NCBI GenBank assembly: GCA_007280915.1
Contig: QYQL01000053.1
Coordinates: forward strand, 1 to 39,531
DNA from: Verrucomicrobiaceae bacterium
Lineage (GTDB): Bacteria > Verrucomicrobiota > Verrucomicrobiia > Chthoniobacterales > Terrimicrobiaceae
DNA: 39,531 bases
Direction of reading: 5' to 3'
Position numbers and translations under genes: made by a program. The first letter of the stretch is position 1. Every line of letters starts with the position of its first letter. The notes beneath the pieces are model-generated. The model was not told where the DNA came from. It searched no databases and worked only from the letters and a program-made list of their open reading frames with translations. Below are positions 17,453-25,201 of this stretch, piece by piece.

Positions 17453-17497
17453 TGCCACCGCTCCCCACTTTTCACCACTTTTCACCACTAGAGTCAA
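17453..17497 (-). promoter_or_regulatory. Probable MraZ operator with overlapping promoter
   Basis: Reading the minus strand towards mraZ, four ten-base units follow one another: TGGTGAAAAG, TGGTGAAAAG, TGGGGAGCGG and TGGCAGATTG, with TGG cores at 17487, 17477, 17467 and 17457. MraZ in Escherichia coli and Mycoplasma binds TGGG-type direct repeats with the same ten-base period, so this is very likely the autoregulatory site. TTGACT (17497-17492) just upstream could be a -35 element, but the matching -10 position (TGAAAA) is poor and inside the repeats. The repeat array is seen directly; the promoter call is weak. Confidence 0.7.
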
Positions 17498-17500
17498 TAA

Positions 17501-17833
17501 GAATCTCTGGATATGTGGTGGTATCAAAGGGACTCCGCAAAAAATGCCATCCGGCATTTGTCCGGTCTCAAAGGAGTGTCCAATCTCATCTCGATCAAAT
17601 CCGTCGTGACACCTGAGGAGATAGAAAAAGACATCGAATCAGCCTTTGAAAGAAATGAGCTCCTGGACACCAGCAAGATCAAAGTCGAAACATCTGGGCG
17701 CAATGTTGTTCTCCACGGCAGGGTCCGGAATTACGCGGAGAAGGATGAGGCGGAACGGGTCGCCGGATGTGCGCCGGGAGTCACCTCGGTGGACAACCAG
17801 CTCGCGGTGAAGTGGTTTTGGTTGGCGAATTGA
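17501..17833 (+). pseudogene. 5'-truncated BON-domain (OsmY-like) protein
   Basis: The open frame (ATG at 17513, 106 residues) begins in the last part of one BON domain (WWYQRDSAKNAIRHLSGLKG, then VSNLISIK) and continues with a complete BON domain (about 33-100, IKVETSGRNVVLHGRVRNYA ... GVTSVDNQLAV). As I recall the family, such proteins normally carry three BON domains in about 220 residues, so roughly the first half is missing. Similarity runs back to about 17501, right up to the mraZ promoter region, and a stop in this frame lies at 17498. BON proteins are envelope or stress proteins that bind lipid surfaces. A short functional protein is possible, but a deletion remnant is likelier. Confidence 0.65.
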
Positions 17834-18157
17834 AGCGGGCCAACGTGATTTTCACAAAAACGCCACCGGGCTGGCCCTCATGACTTCCCAACTGAAAAAA
17901 CGCAGCTGTTCTGCCGACAATCGCAGCAGCAGTGCTTGCAGTTATTCTTTTCCGCACCAGCCGTGATCGGCGCGGTCTTCTTTGCCATCTGGCTGAATCG
18001 CTTCCGCAAAACCATCAGCCAAATGAATGAGCAGGCACTGCTGAGATCCTTCAGGATTTGGCTCGCCTGTTATTGATGCCAATCTCCTCAATGAAGCGAA
18101 GAATGGGGTGAACTCCCCATATTCCACTCAGGGATTGAGCGCGTATCGTCATGGGCC
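17834..18157 (+). other. Gene-poor stretch with a possible membrane-protein remnant
   Basis: No convincing gene. One plus-strand frame is open from 17849 to a stop at 18074-18076 without a usable start. Its second half reads like a real hydrophobic helix and basic cytoplasmic edge (APAVIGAVFFAIWLNRFRK, about 17954-18010), while the first half looks random. This could be the tail of a decayed membrane protein. GGGCCA (17837-17842) and TGGCCC (17872-17877) can pair but have no following T-run. No promoter stood out. Confidence 0.3.
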
Positions 18158-18469
18158 ATGAGAAACAAGATTATCAACGAACTGGCCCAAGACGCAGGGG
18201 CTTTGGTGGCCGCAACAAAAGATATAACCGGAGAGCAAGTCCAGGAAGCCCGCAAGCGCGTGGACTTCGCATTGAAACGCGCGAAGGGAATCTACGGTCA
18301 GGTTTGCGACAAGGCGATTGATGGAAGCAATGCCGTTAACGAACTGGTGCACAAAAACTCGTATCAAGCCATTGCCGTCGGGCTCGCGGCAGGTGCGATC
18401 CTTGGCTATTTCATCGCCCGAGGTTGCAAGCGTGGTTGTCCCACGAGAAACACCGAGGAAGGGGCATGA
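18158..18469 (+). CDS. DUF883 (ElaB/YqjD-like) membrane protein
   Basis: Small tail-anchored protein of 103 residues. The N-terminal two thirds are amphipathic helix (EQVQEARKRVDFALKRAKG), and the C-terminal end is the family hallmark: a short motif before a glycine-rich membrane segment (YQAIAVGLAAGAILGYFIAR, about 69-88). In Escherichia coli the relatives YqjD and ElaB sit in the inner membrane and bind ribosomes in stationary phase; function here is by analogy. It overlaps the next small gene as ATGA. With the BON remnant upstream it suggests a former stress-gene cluster. Confidence 0.85.
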   Translation: MRNKIINELAQDAGALVAATKDITGEQVQEARKRVDFALKRAKGIYGQVCDKAIDGSNAVNELVHKNSYQAIAVGLAAGAILGYFIARGCKRGCPTRNTEEGA

Positions 18470-18654
18470 AGAATCCACCGAAAGAGGCCGTTTTGGACGG
18501 TGATTCCATCGACACGGACCCCGTGGCCGGACGTCTGGTCATGGTTCGGGCAATTGAGATTGCCTCCAGCGATGGTCGATTGGCGATTGATTTGTCTGCA
18601 AGCGATTGGCAGCAGGCCAAACGGGAGCTGACCGGCGAATTGGATCAACCCTGA
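18466..18654 (+). CDS. Small protein, weakly DUF2934-like, coupled to the DUF883 gene
   Basis: A 62-residue product starting MKNPPKEAV at 18466, where the ATG overlaps the DUF883 stop as ATGA and GGAAGGGG lies just upstream. The frame is open further 5' but that part runs through the DUF883 gene. The core VRAIEIASSDGR followed by ASDWQQAKRELTG resembles the RAYEIW...DWLQAEREL pattern of DUF2934 small proteins, but the match is by eye and weak. There is no signal or membrane segment. It is probably co-expressed with the DUF883 protein. Function unknown. Confidence 0.6.
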   Translation: MKNPPKEAVLDGDSIDTDPVAGRLVMVRAIEIASSDGRLAIDLSASDWQQAKRELTGELDQP

Positions 18655-18689
18655 TCCTTCGGTTCCTCACGCAGAGTTGCCAGCGGAGA

Positions 18690-18719
18690 AAAATGGGTTT
18701 TCGGAATGAACCCGAAAAC
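18690..18719 (-). terminator. Probable intrinsic terminator of the alkyl sulfatase transcript
   Basis: GTTTTCGG (18697-18704) and CCGAAAAC (18712-18719) pair perfectly across a seven-base loop. On the minus strand the stem is followed within a few bases by ATTTTTCT. It lies downstream of the minus-strand sulfatase and opposite the convergent plus-strand small genes. Confidence 0.5.
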
Positions 18720-18740
18720 AAACCTCGCCACAGCGGAGTG

Positions 18741-18812
18741 CCCACCGACTTGAGGAGGGTTCTGGCTGGGGCGAAGTTAGGGCTGATTTCGAGCGCTTTG
18801 CGGGCGGCTTCC
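18741..18812 (-). pseudogene. Tail fragment of a cytochrome-TPR paralogue
   Basis: This 72-base stretch matches 22403-22474, the extreme 3' end of the multihaem-TPR gene, at about 63 of 72 positions by my alignment. On the minus strand it reads AARKALEISPNFAPARTLLK against AARKALEISPEFAPAGTLLK in the intact gene. Similarity ends abruptly at both sides, and no haem or other TPR coding remains. It is a remnant of a second copy, not a gene. Confidence 0.75.
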
Positions 18813-18860
18813 AGTTCGAGGTAACTCGGCGGGGATGATGAGTGATCGGATACGAAATGC

Positions 18861-20993
18861 CTACTCGGGTGCCGGCTCGCCGACGGCGACCTCGTAGGGA
18901 TCGACCTTCGGCACATTGGCTGCGAAAGATTTCGTGCCGGGCATGATTTCAAAGCGCGGGTCGAAATCCACCATCGTGGAGGCGAGTTTGGCGAGCACGC
19001 TCGTATCGCCCTCGGTTTTGGCGGTTCCATCCTTGATTTGAGCTTCGAGAGTTTTGGCTCCCATCATCGTTTTTTCGAGATCCGAGCGGTTAATGGTGAG
19101 GGTAAGGTCGGGGTTTTTGGCCAGAAAGCCTTCGAGGTTTGTGAGGGTGGCATTCTCCATTTCAACAACGAACTTTTCCCCGTTGTCCGGCGTGAGGAGG
19201 TTGATCGTAAACCGCATGCCTTCCGCCTTGCGGCTGTCCATGCGGATGCCGAGAAAATCGAGAAAGAGTCCGGTGGACATGGCACGGATCACGTCCGGGC
19301 TGGAAGAGTCGGCGGTGTTCCCTTCCGGAATTCCCGTCCTCAACTCGTAGGTGGCGGCGAGGTAGCTATTCCTGAGCCCGGGATTTTCCTGCTGGTAACC
19401 AATCTGCTCGAAGATATCTGCCAGCAGGTCTTTGGCTGCCTGGTTTTTCGGTTCGGCCTGAACCAGCTTGTTCAGAATTTCCTGGGCCAGGAAATACTTG
19501 CCGTCGTTGTGGAGTTGCTGTCCGCGGGCGAGGATTTTTTCAGCCCCGCCCATCATCTCGACATAGAGCGGGGCGGAGTCGGCGGGTGAGAGCGGGATCA
19601 GCGTGGTCGGATTGCAGTCCCAGAACCCTAGAAACCGCTGGATCACACCCCGGCTGTTGTGCTGGGGGGAACCGTGATAGCCGCGCGCAAACCATTTGTC
19701 CTGCAAGCTGGGCGGAACCTCATAGACGTTGTGGATCTGGTTGATCGTGACGCCCTGGTTCGCGAAATGCAGAACCTGGTTGTTCATGTTGGCATAGAGA
19801 TCCCGCTGGCCGCGCAGCACTTCCTGTATCCGGCCGTTGCCCCAGCGCGGCCAGTGATGCGAGGCAAACATCACCTCCGCCTCCAATCCGTAGAGGTAGA
19901 GCGCCCGGCTCAGATACTTCGACCAGTTGAGCGGGTCGCGCACCGGCGCCCCGCGAAGAGTGTAGATGTTATGCAGGCCGTTGATCACATTCTCCGCCAT
20001 CCACAGTGCCTTCTTCTCCGGGATGTAGGTGTTCATCTCGACCGGTGCCTCGGTATTGGGCGTGAGTTGGAATACCATCTTCACGCCATCGACCTCCATT
20101 TCTTCGATCGGCTTTTCGATCAGCTTGGTCGGCGCGATCAAGCCTGGGGCACCGCGCGAGACGCCCTGCCCGAGTCCCTGCCCGACATACCCGTGCGGAG
20201 CGCGGGGCAGCAGCGAACCATACTGGTAGAACAGGCGCCGGTTCATCGCGTTCCCGGCAAACACATTTTCGGCGATCGTGTGGTCGAGGAAGTTGCGGGG
20301 CGCGATGACGGGGACCTTCCCCGACCGGACATCCACCTCGTCCAGGATCCCGCGCACGCCGCCCCAGTGATCGCCATGCGTATGGGAATAGATCACCGCC
20401 GAGACAGGCAGCCCTCCGCCGACATGTTCCTGAAAAAGCTTCCATGCCGCGCGCGCCGTCTCCGCCGTCACCAGCACATCGTAGGCGATCCAGCCGGTCC
20501 GCCCTTTAATAAACGTGATGTTGGCCAGATCGAATCCTCGCACCTGATAAATCCCGGGAACCACCTCATACAGCCCGTAGTTGTTGTTCAGAAGCGATTG
20601 GCGGTGCAGGGAGGGATGGATGCTGTCGAACTCCTCCTGCTTCCCGAGAAACTTGAACTCCTCCATGTCCCAAGCAACATGCCCGCCGTCGGCCATGATC
20701 TTCATGTCCTTCATCTCTGCGATCAGCCCCTTCTTCTGCTCATCGAAATCCCTCGTATCGGAAAATGGCAGCTTGGTTTTTGCCTGCTTGAGAATGTCGA
20801 TCGTGAATTTGGAGGGAGCCTTGCCTTTCGGGTGAAAATGCCCTTTCAGCGGCGTGGCTGACTGCGGACGCGCGGACGCCTCTTCCGCGAGCACACTGGC
20901 GGGAATCGCAAAGGCTGTCCCTGCGGCCGCGAGTCCTCCGAGAAAATGCCGTCTGGGGATCATCGTTTCGTTCTGAGAGGGTGGGGTTTTCAT
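18861..20993 (-). CDS. Tat-exported alkyl sulfatase, SdsA/BDS1-type metallo-beta-lactamase fold
   Basis: Periplasmic hydrolase predicted to cleave primary alkyl sulfates by a binuclear zinc site. From the ATG at 20993 it has 710 residues: a twin-arginine signal (RRHFLGGLAAAGTAFAIPA), the metallo-beta-lactamase domain with SHTHGDHWGG (metal ligands about 204-209), family stretches ENVFAGNAMNRR, LHNIYTLRGAPVRDP and FASHHWPRWGN that closely match SdsA1-type enzymes, an alkyl-sulfatase dimerisation domain, and a C-terminal SCP2-like domain (from about 570). An upstream ATG at 21047 would add 18 residues; neither start has a clear ribosome site. Substrate is inferred from the family, and no sulfate-ester transport genes are nearby. 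Confidence 0.88.
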   Translation of the reverse strand: MKTPPSQNETMIPRRHFLGGLAAAGTAFAIPASVLAEEASARPQSATPLKGHFHPKGKAPSKFTIDILKQAKTKLPFSDTRDFDEQKKGLIAEMKDMKIMADGGHVAWDMEEFKFLGKQEEFDSIHPSLHRQSLLNNNYGLYEVVPGIYQVRGFDLANITFIKGRTGWIAYDVLVTAETARAAWKLFQEHVGGGLPVSAVIYSHTHGDHWGGVRGILDEVDVRSGKVPVIAPRNFLDHTIAENVFAGNAMNRRLFYQYGSLLPRAPHGYVGQGLGQGVSRGAPGLIAPTKLIEKPIEEMEVDGVKMVFQLTPNTEAPVEMNTYIPEKKALWMAENVINGLHNIYTLRGAPVRDPLNWSKYLSRALYLYGLEAEVMFASHHWPRWGNGRIQEVLRGQRDLYANMNNQVLHFANQGVTINQIHNVYEVPPSLQDKWFARGYHGSPQHNSRGVIQRFLGFWDCNPTTLIPLSPADSAPLYVEMMGGAEKILARGQQLHNDGKYFLAQEILNKLVQAEPKNQAAKDLLADIFEQIGYQQENPGLRNSYLAATYELRTGIPEGNTADSSSPDVIRAMSTGLFLDFLGIRMDSRKAEGMRFTINLLTPDNGEKFVVEMENATLTNLEGFLAKNPDLTLTINRSDLEKTMMGAKTLEAQIKDGTAKTEGDTSVLAKLASTMVDFDPRFEIMPGTKSFAANVPKVDPYEVAVGEPAPE

Positions 20994-21088
20994 GTGTTTG
21001 TGCTTGGCTGATTTATACGCGCGGTTCGAGAGGGTAGAGGCTTCCATTACACCGTGGCAAGCAAGGGGATGGGGAAGCTGGGAAATCC

Positions 21089-21343
21089 GGGGCCATTTTC
21101 TGGAATGGAGTTGAGGCTATCGAAGCCCTGTCGAAGACAGGTTATGCGCTGGTGCTTATGGATTGCTGGATGCCGACTATGGGTGGAGTCGAAGCCACGC
21201 GTCTGATTCGCTCCGGGGCTACCCACGCCCGCAATCCGGAAATCCCCATTCTCGCGATCAAGGCCAATGCCTTTCAGACGAATGCGGATACCCTGCGAGA
21301 AGGTCGACAAGCGGGGTCTGCCCACAGCATTTTGTCGCGATGA
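21089..21343 (+). pseudogene. Remnant of a response-regulator receiver domain
   Basis: The plus frame here reads NGVEAIEALSKTGYALVLMD, then CWMPTMGGVEATRLIR, and ARNPEIPILAIKANAFQTNA, the middle of a receiver domain of the hybrid-histidine-kinase kind, including the phosphorylatable Asp in LMDCWMP. The N-terminal acidic part and the C-terminal DYLxKP with its invariant Lys are missing, and the sequence turns unrelated before the stop at 21343. There is no start codon with a ribosome site. It lies antisense to nothing else and is best read as debris of a deleted sensor kinase gene. Confidence 0.72.
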
Positions 21344-21353
21344 AACAGCTCCT

Positions 21354-22244
21354 TTAAGAATGTGTCCGGTCGTATTCGGCGATTTTTTCGCGCACCGCCG
21401 ACTCGGCTTCATTGTAAATGTCCTGAATCGTTTCGTCGGAAAAGTTGTAAACGCGATCGGCAAAAGCCGTGCTGCCAATGCGATCAAAAAGGCGCAGCGT
21501 GGCATCGGAGATATCCTTGCCGTAGATGTGGTAGGAGTCAGCCTGCCAGTTGAGGCGGCCGATTTTGACGGTCTTGCCGGTGCGTTTTGCGACTCCCGCA
21601 GCAATGACTTCCTTGCTGAACATGATAAAACCAAACATGTTCATGAAGCTCGCTCCCCAGGCATCATTGCTCCGGAATCGGACGTTGCAGTTGAGCCACC
21701 ATTCTCCGGTCGTCGGATCCTCAAGCAGCCGATACCAGATGGATTGGAGGCAGGGGGGATCGTAACAATCCAAATCAATGTTTGGCATCCAGGTGATCAT
21801 TTGCGCCTGCCGCGTAAAAGGCTGCGCCGATAACTTTTCTATAACGCGTTCGATCTGATCCACTGCAAACGGCCCGACCTTGCCGGGTTTGCCGTCCTGA
21901 ATTTCCTGCCAGGAACCATAAGCAGCGAGCCGGCCGTGATAGGTGTATTCCCAGCGGGTGTCCTTCGGATCATTCATGTTCTTGACCCAGTGGTCTTTCG
22001 CCCCCTGCACCTCCATGACGTATTCGCGGAGATCTTCAATGCCGCCGGGGAAAGCCTTGTGAATCATCGGCTCGGAAAGGGGATCCAACACCGTCGCGTT
22101 CATCGTGCAATCCAAGCTGAGCGGATCGCCGGGCTTGTCATACTGGGTTTTGAAGCGGACGCCGTTCTCAAAAAGCGCAACGAGCGCTTTTTCGTAGGTC
22201 GCCGCCAAACTGGTTTCGCAAACGTGCAGAACGGGAATGTTCAT
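21354..22244 (-). CDS. Thymidylate synthase-family protein (divergent)
   Basis: A 296-residue protein with the C-terminal catalytic pattern of the thymidylate synthase / dCMP hydroxymethylase superfamily: a nucleophile Cys in YDPPCLQ (Cys165), FRSND (190-194, phosphate-binding Arg), Asn202 in SFMNMFGF at the pyrimidine-recognition position, and DSYHIYGKD (His239, Tyr241). The order and spacing fit the archaeal-type enzymes more than ordinary ThyA. The retained Asn suggests a uracil-type base rather than cytosine. Residues 1-140 are less typical. It may make dTMP or modify another nucleotide; it is not next to folate or nucleotide genes. The start ATG at 22244 is the first in frame. Confidence 0.72.
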   Translation of the reverse strand: MNIPVLHVCETSLAATYEKALVALFENGVRFKTQYDKPGDPLSLDCTMNATVLDPLSEPMIHKAFPGGIEDLREYVMEVQGAKDHWVKNMNDPKDTRWEYTYHGRLAAYGSWQEIQDGKPGKVGPFAVDQIERVIEKLSAQPFTRQAQMITWMPNIDLDCYDPPCLQSIWYRLLEDPTTGEWWLNCNVRFRSNDAWGASFMNMFGFIMFSKEVIAAGVAKRTGKTVKIGRLNWQADSYHIYGKDISDATLRLFDRIGSTAFADRVYNFSDETIQDIYNEAESAVREKIAEYDRTHS

Positions 22245-22389
22245 ATTGAGCGATTATTGAACTCCGGCTTGGTGGTCTTTGGCAAACTTCTTCGCCTCTG
22301 CGATTGCTTTGGCCTGCCCTGCGTGCGACCTCCCAAGCATTCATCATGGCGATGATGTTTAGAGCGAGTTAACCCGAAACTGTTCTTTA
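22245..22389 (-). other. Spacer with a possible frameshifted small-gene remnant
   Basis: On the minus strand one frame reads IIAMMNAWEVARRAG and, after a one-base shift, continues AKAIAEAKKFAKDHQAGVQ before a stop at about 22255-22257. Together they would form one amphipathic helical protein tail, so this may be a decayed small gene. It could equally be leader sequence for the thymidylate-synthase-like gene. No promoter was recognised. Confidence 0.25.
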
Positions 22390-24660
22390 CTAAGGGAGGG
22401 TTCCCATGGACTTGAGGAGGGTTCCGGCCGGCGCGAATTCCGGGCTGATTTCGAGCGCTTTGCGAGCGGCTTCCTGCGCGGCGGCCTTGTCTCCCATGCG
22501 CAGGTGGATCGTGGCGCGCGCGTAGGGGTAGTCGGCAGATTCCTTATCGAACTCCTCCGCTTTTTTCAAGGCTTCGATGGCATCCGCGAGACGCTCTTTC
22601 TGGGCGTAGAGAAGGCCGAGGTTATACCAGGTTCTGGGCTGGTTCGCATCGACGGCCAAAGTCTTTTGAAACGCGGTTTCAGCGCCGGTGAAGTCTCCCA
22701 ATTCGGCGAGGAGGAGAGCTTTCATGCCGAGGAGTTCCGCGTTCGAGGGCGAGGAGGCGAGGCCTTCGTCGAGCGTCTGCACGGCCCGGGCGGATTGCTG
22801 TGAGGCGTTCTGCATCAGGGCGAGGTCGGCAAAAAGCGGCGGGCTGAACCGGTCCCATGCAATGGCTTTGCGATACCAGGCTTCAGCCTGCTTGAGATCG
22901 CGCTGGGCGAAATACCACTGGCCCATGCTGGCTGCGCCGGAGGGCTGGTCGGCATTGAACTCCAGGCTCCGGATCAACTCCTGCGTGGCGTTCCCTCCGG
23001 TCGGCAGCATGTCGCGGCGGGCCCAGGCTGCGCGGAGCCGGACGAGCCGAACAGGATCATCCAGAAGCGCGGCGATTTCCGTGCGGGCCGCAGCCGGGAG
23101 CGGGGCGAGGCCGTCCACCGAAGCGGCGCGGACAATCGGGCTGGGATCTTTGAGTGCGCGGGTGAGAGCATCCCGGACATCTGGAAGATCCACCCGGCGC
23201 GAGGCCAGGTTGAGAAGTGCCGCCCGCCACATCGCGATGTCCTCGCGTTCGGCGAGGCGAAGCAACTCGGCGGTCAGTTCCTTTCCGGATTCCCCGGCAT
23301 AGGCGCGCGCCAGGGCTCGTGTGCGCTCGCGCTCGGGCCGGTTCATCTTGTCCCCATACCAGCGGTCCGTCCACTCGATCGCCCAATCCACCGACTTGTC
23401 GGCATGGCATTTGTTGCAGGCATTGGGAATCCCCAGTTCCTTTGTCAGGAGGGGATCGGGAACGATGAATCCGTGATCCCGCCGCGGGTCGCGCTGCATG
23501 TAGGTCGTCCATGTCATGTGGCACTCGATGCATTTGTTGCCGGTGCTCCCGGCGGCATGGTGGCCGTGAGCCGTCTCTTCGAGGACCGGTGCGCCCCGCT
23601 GGCCGGGTGCGGCATGGCAGAAAAGACAGTTGGTATTGCTCGCGACGGGAAGCTTGTTTGCGCCGGAGTGAGCATTGTGGCAATCGAGGCAGGTGACCCC
23701 TGCGCGCCCACCCATCTTGCTCATCAGGAACGAGCCATATTCAAAGTCCTCGTCGAGCACCTGCCCGTCCGGGTAGTAGAGCCCCTGTCGGACCGGAAGC
23801 GCGAGGCGGTAGTGGTCGTCGTAGCGCGAGCCGGGGACGAAGCCCGGATACATCTCCTCCCTGCGGCTGTGGCAGGCGGCACAGTTGTCCTGCTGGTTGT
23901 CCCAGTCGCGGCGCGCGAGGGGAGCCTTCGGGTTGCGGAGATGTTCCTCTCCTGCCGCCGCCTCGTGGCACTGGAGGCAGGAGACGCCCATTTCATCCCA
24001 GCGTGATGCGTAGGAATCGGTGGAGATCGCATAGCCCTTTTCAAAGCCGGTCATGTGGCAGGCCGCGCAATTCGAGTTCCAGTTCATGCCCCTTCCCGCC
24101 CAGGATCCCCATTCGCGCGGGTGGCGTCCCTCGGAACCGTAAACATTGAACCAGTCCGCGCGGGCGGGATCCCATGCCCATTCGGTGACCTGCCAGCGGC
24201 CGTCTCCGAATGGAACCAGGAACTGCTGCATCGGGGTGTGGGCCAGCACCATGTCGGGATGGAATGTATGGACCACGCCATCGGCGAGGGGGGTCTCGAT
24301 CGTCGCCTGGTCGGATTTCCAGAACATGCGCGTCTCCAGCCCCGCGCTCAGGAGCGTGTGTGCGGGAATGAAAGCCGGCCGGTCCTTTTTTGGGGACAGC
24401 AGTCGGTTGGCCTTGGCGTGGTGCGACTGCTCCCAAAGCGCGAACACTTCTTCGTGACAACTGCGGCAGGATGCGGAGGTCAGGGCGTTCGGGCGGAAAC
24501 CGTCGCGCAGAGATTCTGATGCGCCGGGCGGCAGGGGAGTCCGGCGAATCCGGCCGGCATCCCACTGAAACCAGAGAACAATAGCCGCAACGACCGCCAA
24601 TACAGCTGCCCCGCCCAGAGCGGCCAGCCATTTTTGCCTGCGGACGACATCCTCACTCAT
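22390..24660 (-). CDS. Membrane-anchored multihaem cytochrome c with HEAT and TPR repeats
   Basis: Exported electron-transfer protein of 756 residues. A single N-terminal membrane segment (about 12-31) is followed by eight CXXCH haem sites starting at about residues 65, 198, 228, 260, 324, 345, 377 and 415, then HEAT-like helices (about 430-570, KDPSPIVRAASVDGL, DDPVRLVRLRAAW) and TPR repeats (about 590-745, AEAWYRKAIAWD, PRTWYNLGLLYAQ). The haem region resembles the cytochrome c554/NapC-NrfB-like group common in Planctomycetes and Verrucomicrobia. Partner and substrate are unknown. The ATG at 24660 has AAGGAGG six bases upstream (24667-24673). Cytochrome maturation genes are not in the window. 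Confidence 0.88.
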   Translation of the reverse strand: MSEDVVRRQKWLAALGGAAVLAVVAAIVLWFQWDAGRIRRTPLPPGASESLRDGFRPNALTSASCRSCHEEVFALWEQSHHAKANRLLSPKKDRPAFIPAHTLLSAGLETRMFWKSDQATIETPLADGVVHTFHPDMVLAHTPMQQFLVPFGDGRWQVTEWAWDPARADWFNVYGSEGRHPREWGSWAGRGMNWNSNCAACHMTGFEKGYAISTDSYASRWDEMGVSCLQCHEAAAGEEHLRNPKAPLARRDWDNQQDNCAACHSRREEMYPGFVPGSRYDDHYRLALPVRQGLYYPDGQVLDEDFEYGSFLMSKMGGRAGVTCLDCHNAHSGANKLPVASNTNCLFCHAAPGQRGAPVLEETAHGHHAAGSTGNKCIECHMTWTTYMQRDPRRDHGFIVPDPLLTKELGIPNACNKCHADKSVDWAIEWTDRWYGDKMNRPERERTRALARAYAGESGKELTAELLRLAEREDIAMWRAALLNLASRRVDLPDVRDALTRALKDPSPIVRAASVDGLAPLPAAARTEIAALLDDPVRLVRLRAAWARRDMLPTGGNATQELIRSLEFNADQPSGAASMGQWYFAQRDLKQAEAWYRKAIAWDRFSPPLFADLALMQNASQQSARAVQTLDEGLASSPSNAELLGMKALLLAELGDFTGAETAFQKTLAVDANQPRTWYNLGLLYAQKERLADAIEALKKAEEFDKESADYPYARATIHLRMGDKAAAQEAARKALEISPEFAPAGTLLKSMGTLP

Positions 24661-24916
24661 TGTCTGCCTCCTTCGAAGGATTCCCGGGCCGACAGGTATT
24701 TACACGGAAGACGAACGCACATTTTACCGTGGATGGGTGGCGGTGAAAAAGGTTGAGATGAGGGTTTCCAAGACACCCGAGCCTAAGCGGATGCCGCTGG
24801 AAAAGCCAAGACTTCTCGGGCGGCGGTCACGATGTGCAACTTTCGGGGATGAACGGGCGGATGACGCCTCCGATTGTCTGGTTGCCCCGGAGAGATGGAG
24901 GTGGTAGCGTTCAAGC

Positions 24917-25201
24917 ATGAAGATTTTCCTCTTGGCCATCGTGGTTGGTCTGGGCTCTGCCGCTGCGCAGGAGTTTATCGCTCCGTCGGGACGGCATCGG
25001 GAGATTGTTGCGGAGATCGAGCAGCCGAAGCCGACCATCGAGGGGATGGTCAAAGAGATTTTCACAAAGAAGCCTTGGCAGGCCGTGAATCCGCTTGCGC
25101 CGAAATCGTATGGATCCGGGGAGAAGCTTGTCTCCAGGGACTTCGGGCCCGCGACTCCCCACCACTCCCAAACGCTCACAGTTGTCGGCGTTGAATGGTA
25201 A
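24917..25201 (+). CDS. Small secreted protein of unknown function
   Basis: A 94-residue product with a clear Sec signal (MKIFLLAIVVGLGSAAAQEF, cleavage probably after AAA-Q or nearby), leaving about 76 residues exported. The mature part is polar with PTIEGMVKEIFTKKPWQAVN and ends LTVVGVEW. GGAGGTGG lies upstream of the ATG. I recognise no domain and no cysteines. The next gene, a glycosyltransferase, starts inside its 3' end in another frame, so the two are probably co-transcribed. Confidence 0.7.
   Translation: MKIFLLAIVVGLGSAAAQEFIAPSGRHREIVAEIEQPKPTIEGMVKEIFTKKPWQAVNPLAPKSYGSGEKLVSRDFGPATPHHSQTLTVVGVEW

Noticed and set aside
17837-17877. GGGCCA / TGGCCC pairing after the BON remnant
   Set aside because: The loop is about 29 bases and there is no following T-run; it is too weak for a terminator.
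21047-21634. 195-codon minus-strand frame overlapping the thymidylate-synthase-like gene
   Set aside because: It is the same sequence in another frame with no domain, and the overlapping 296-residue protein has a full set of catalytic motifs.
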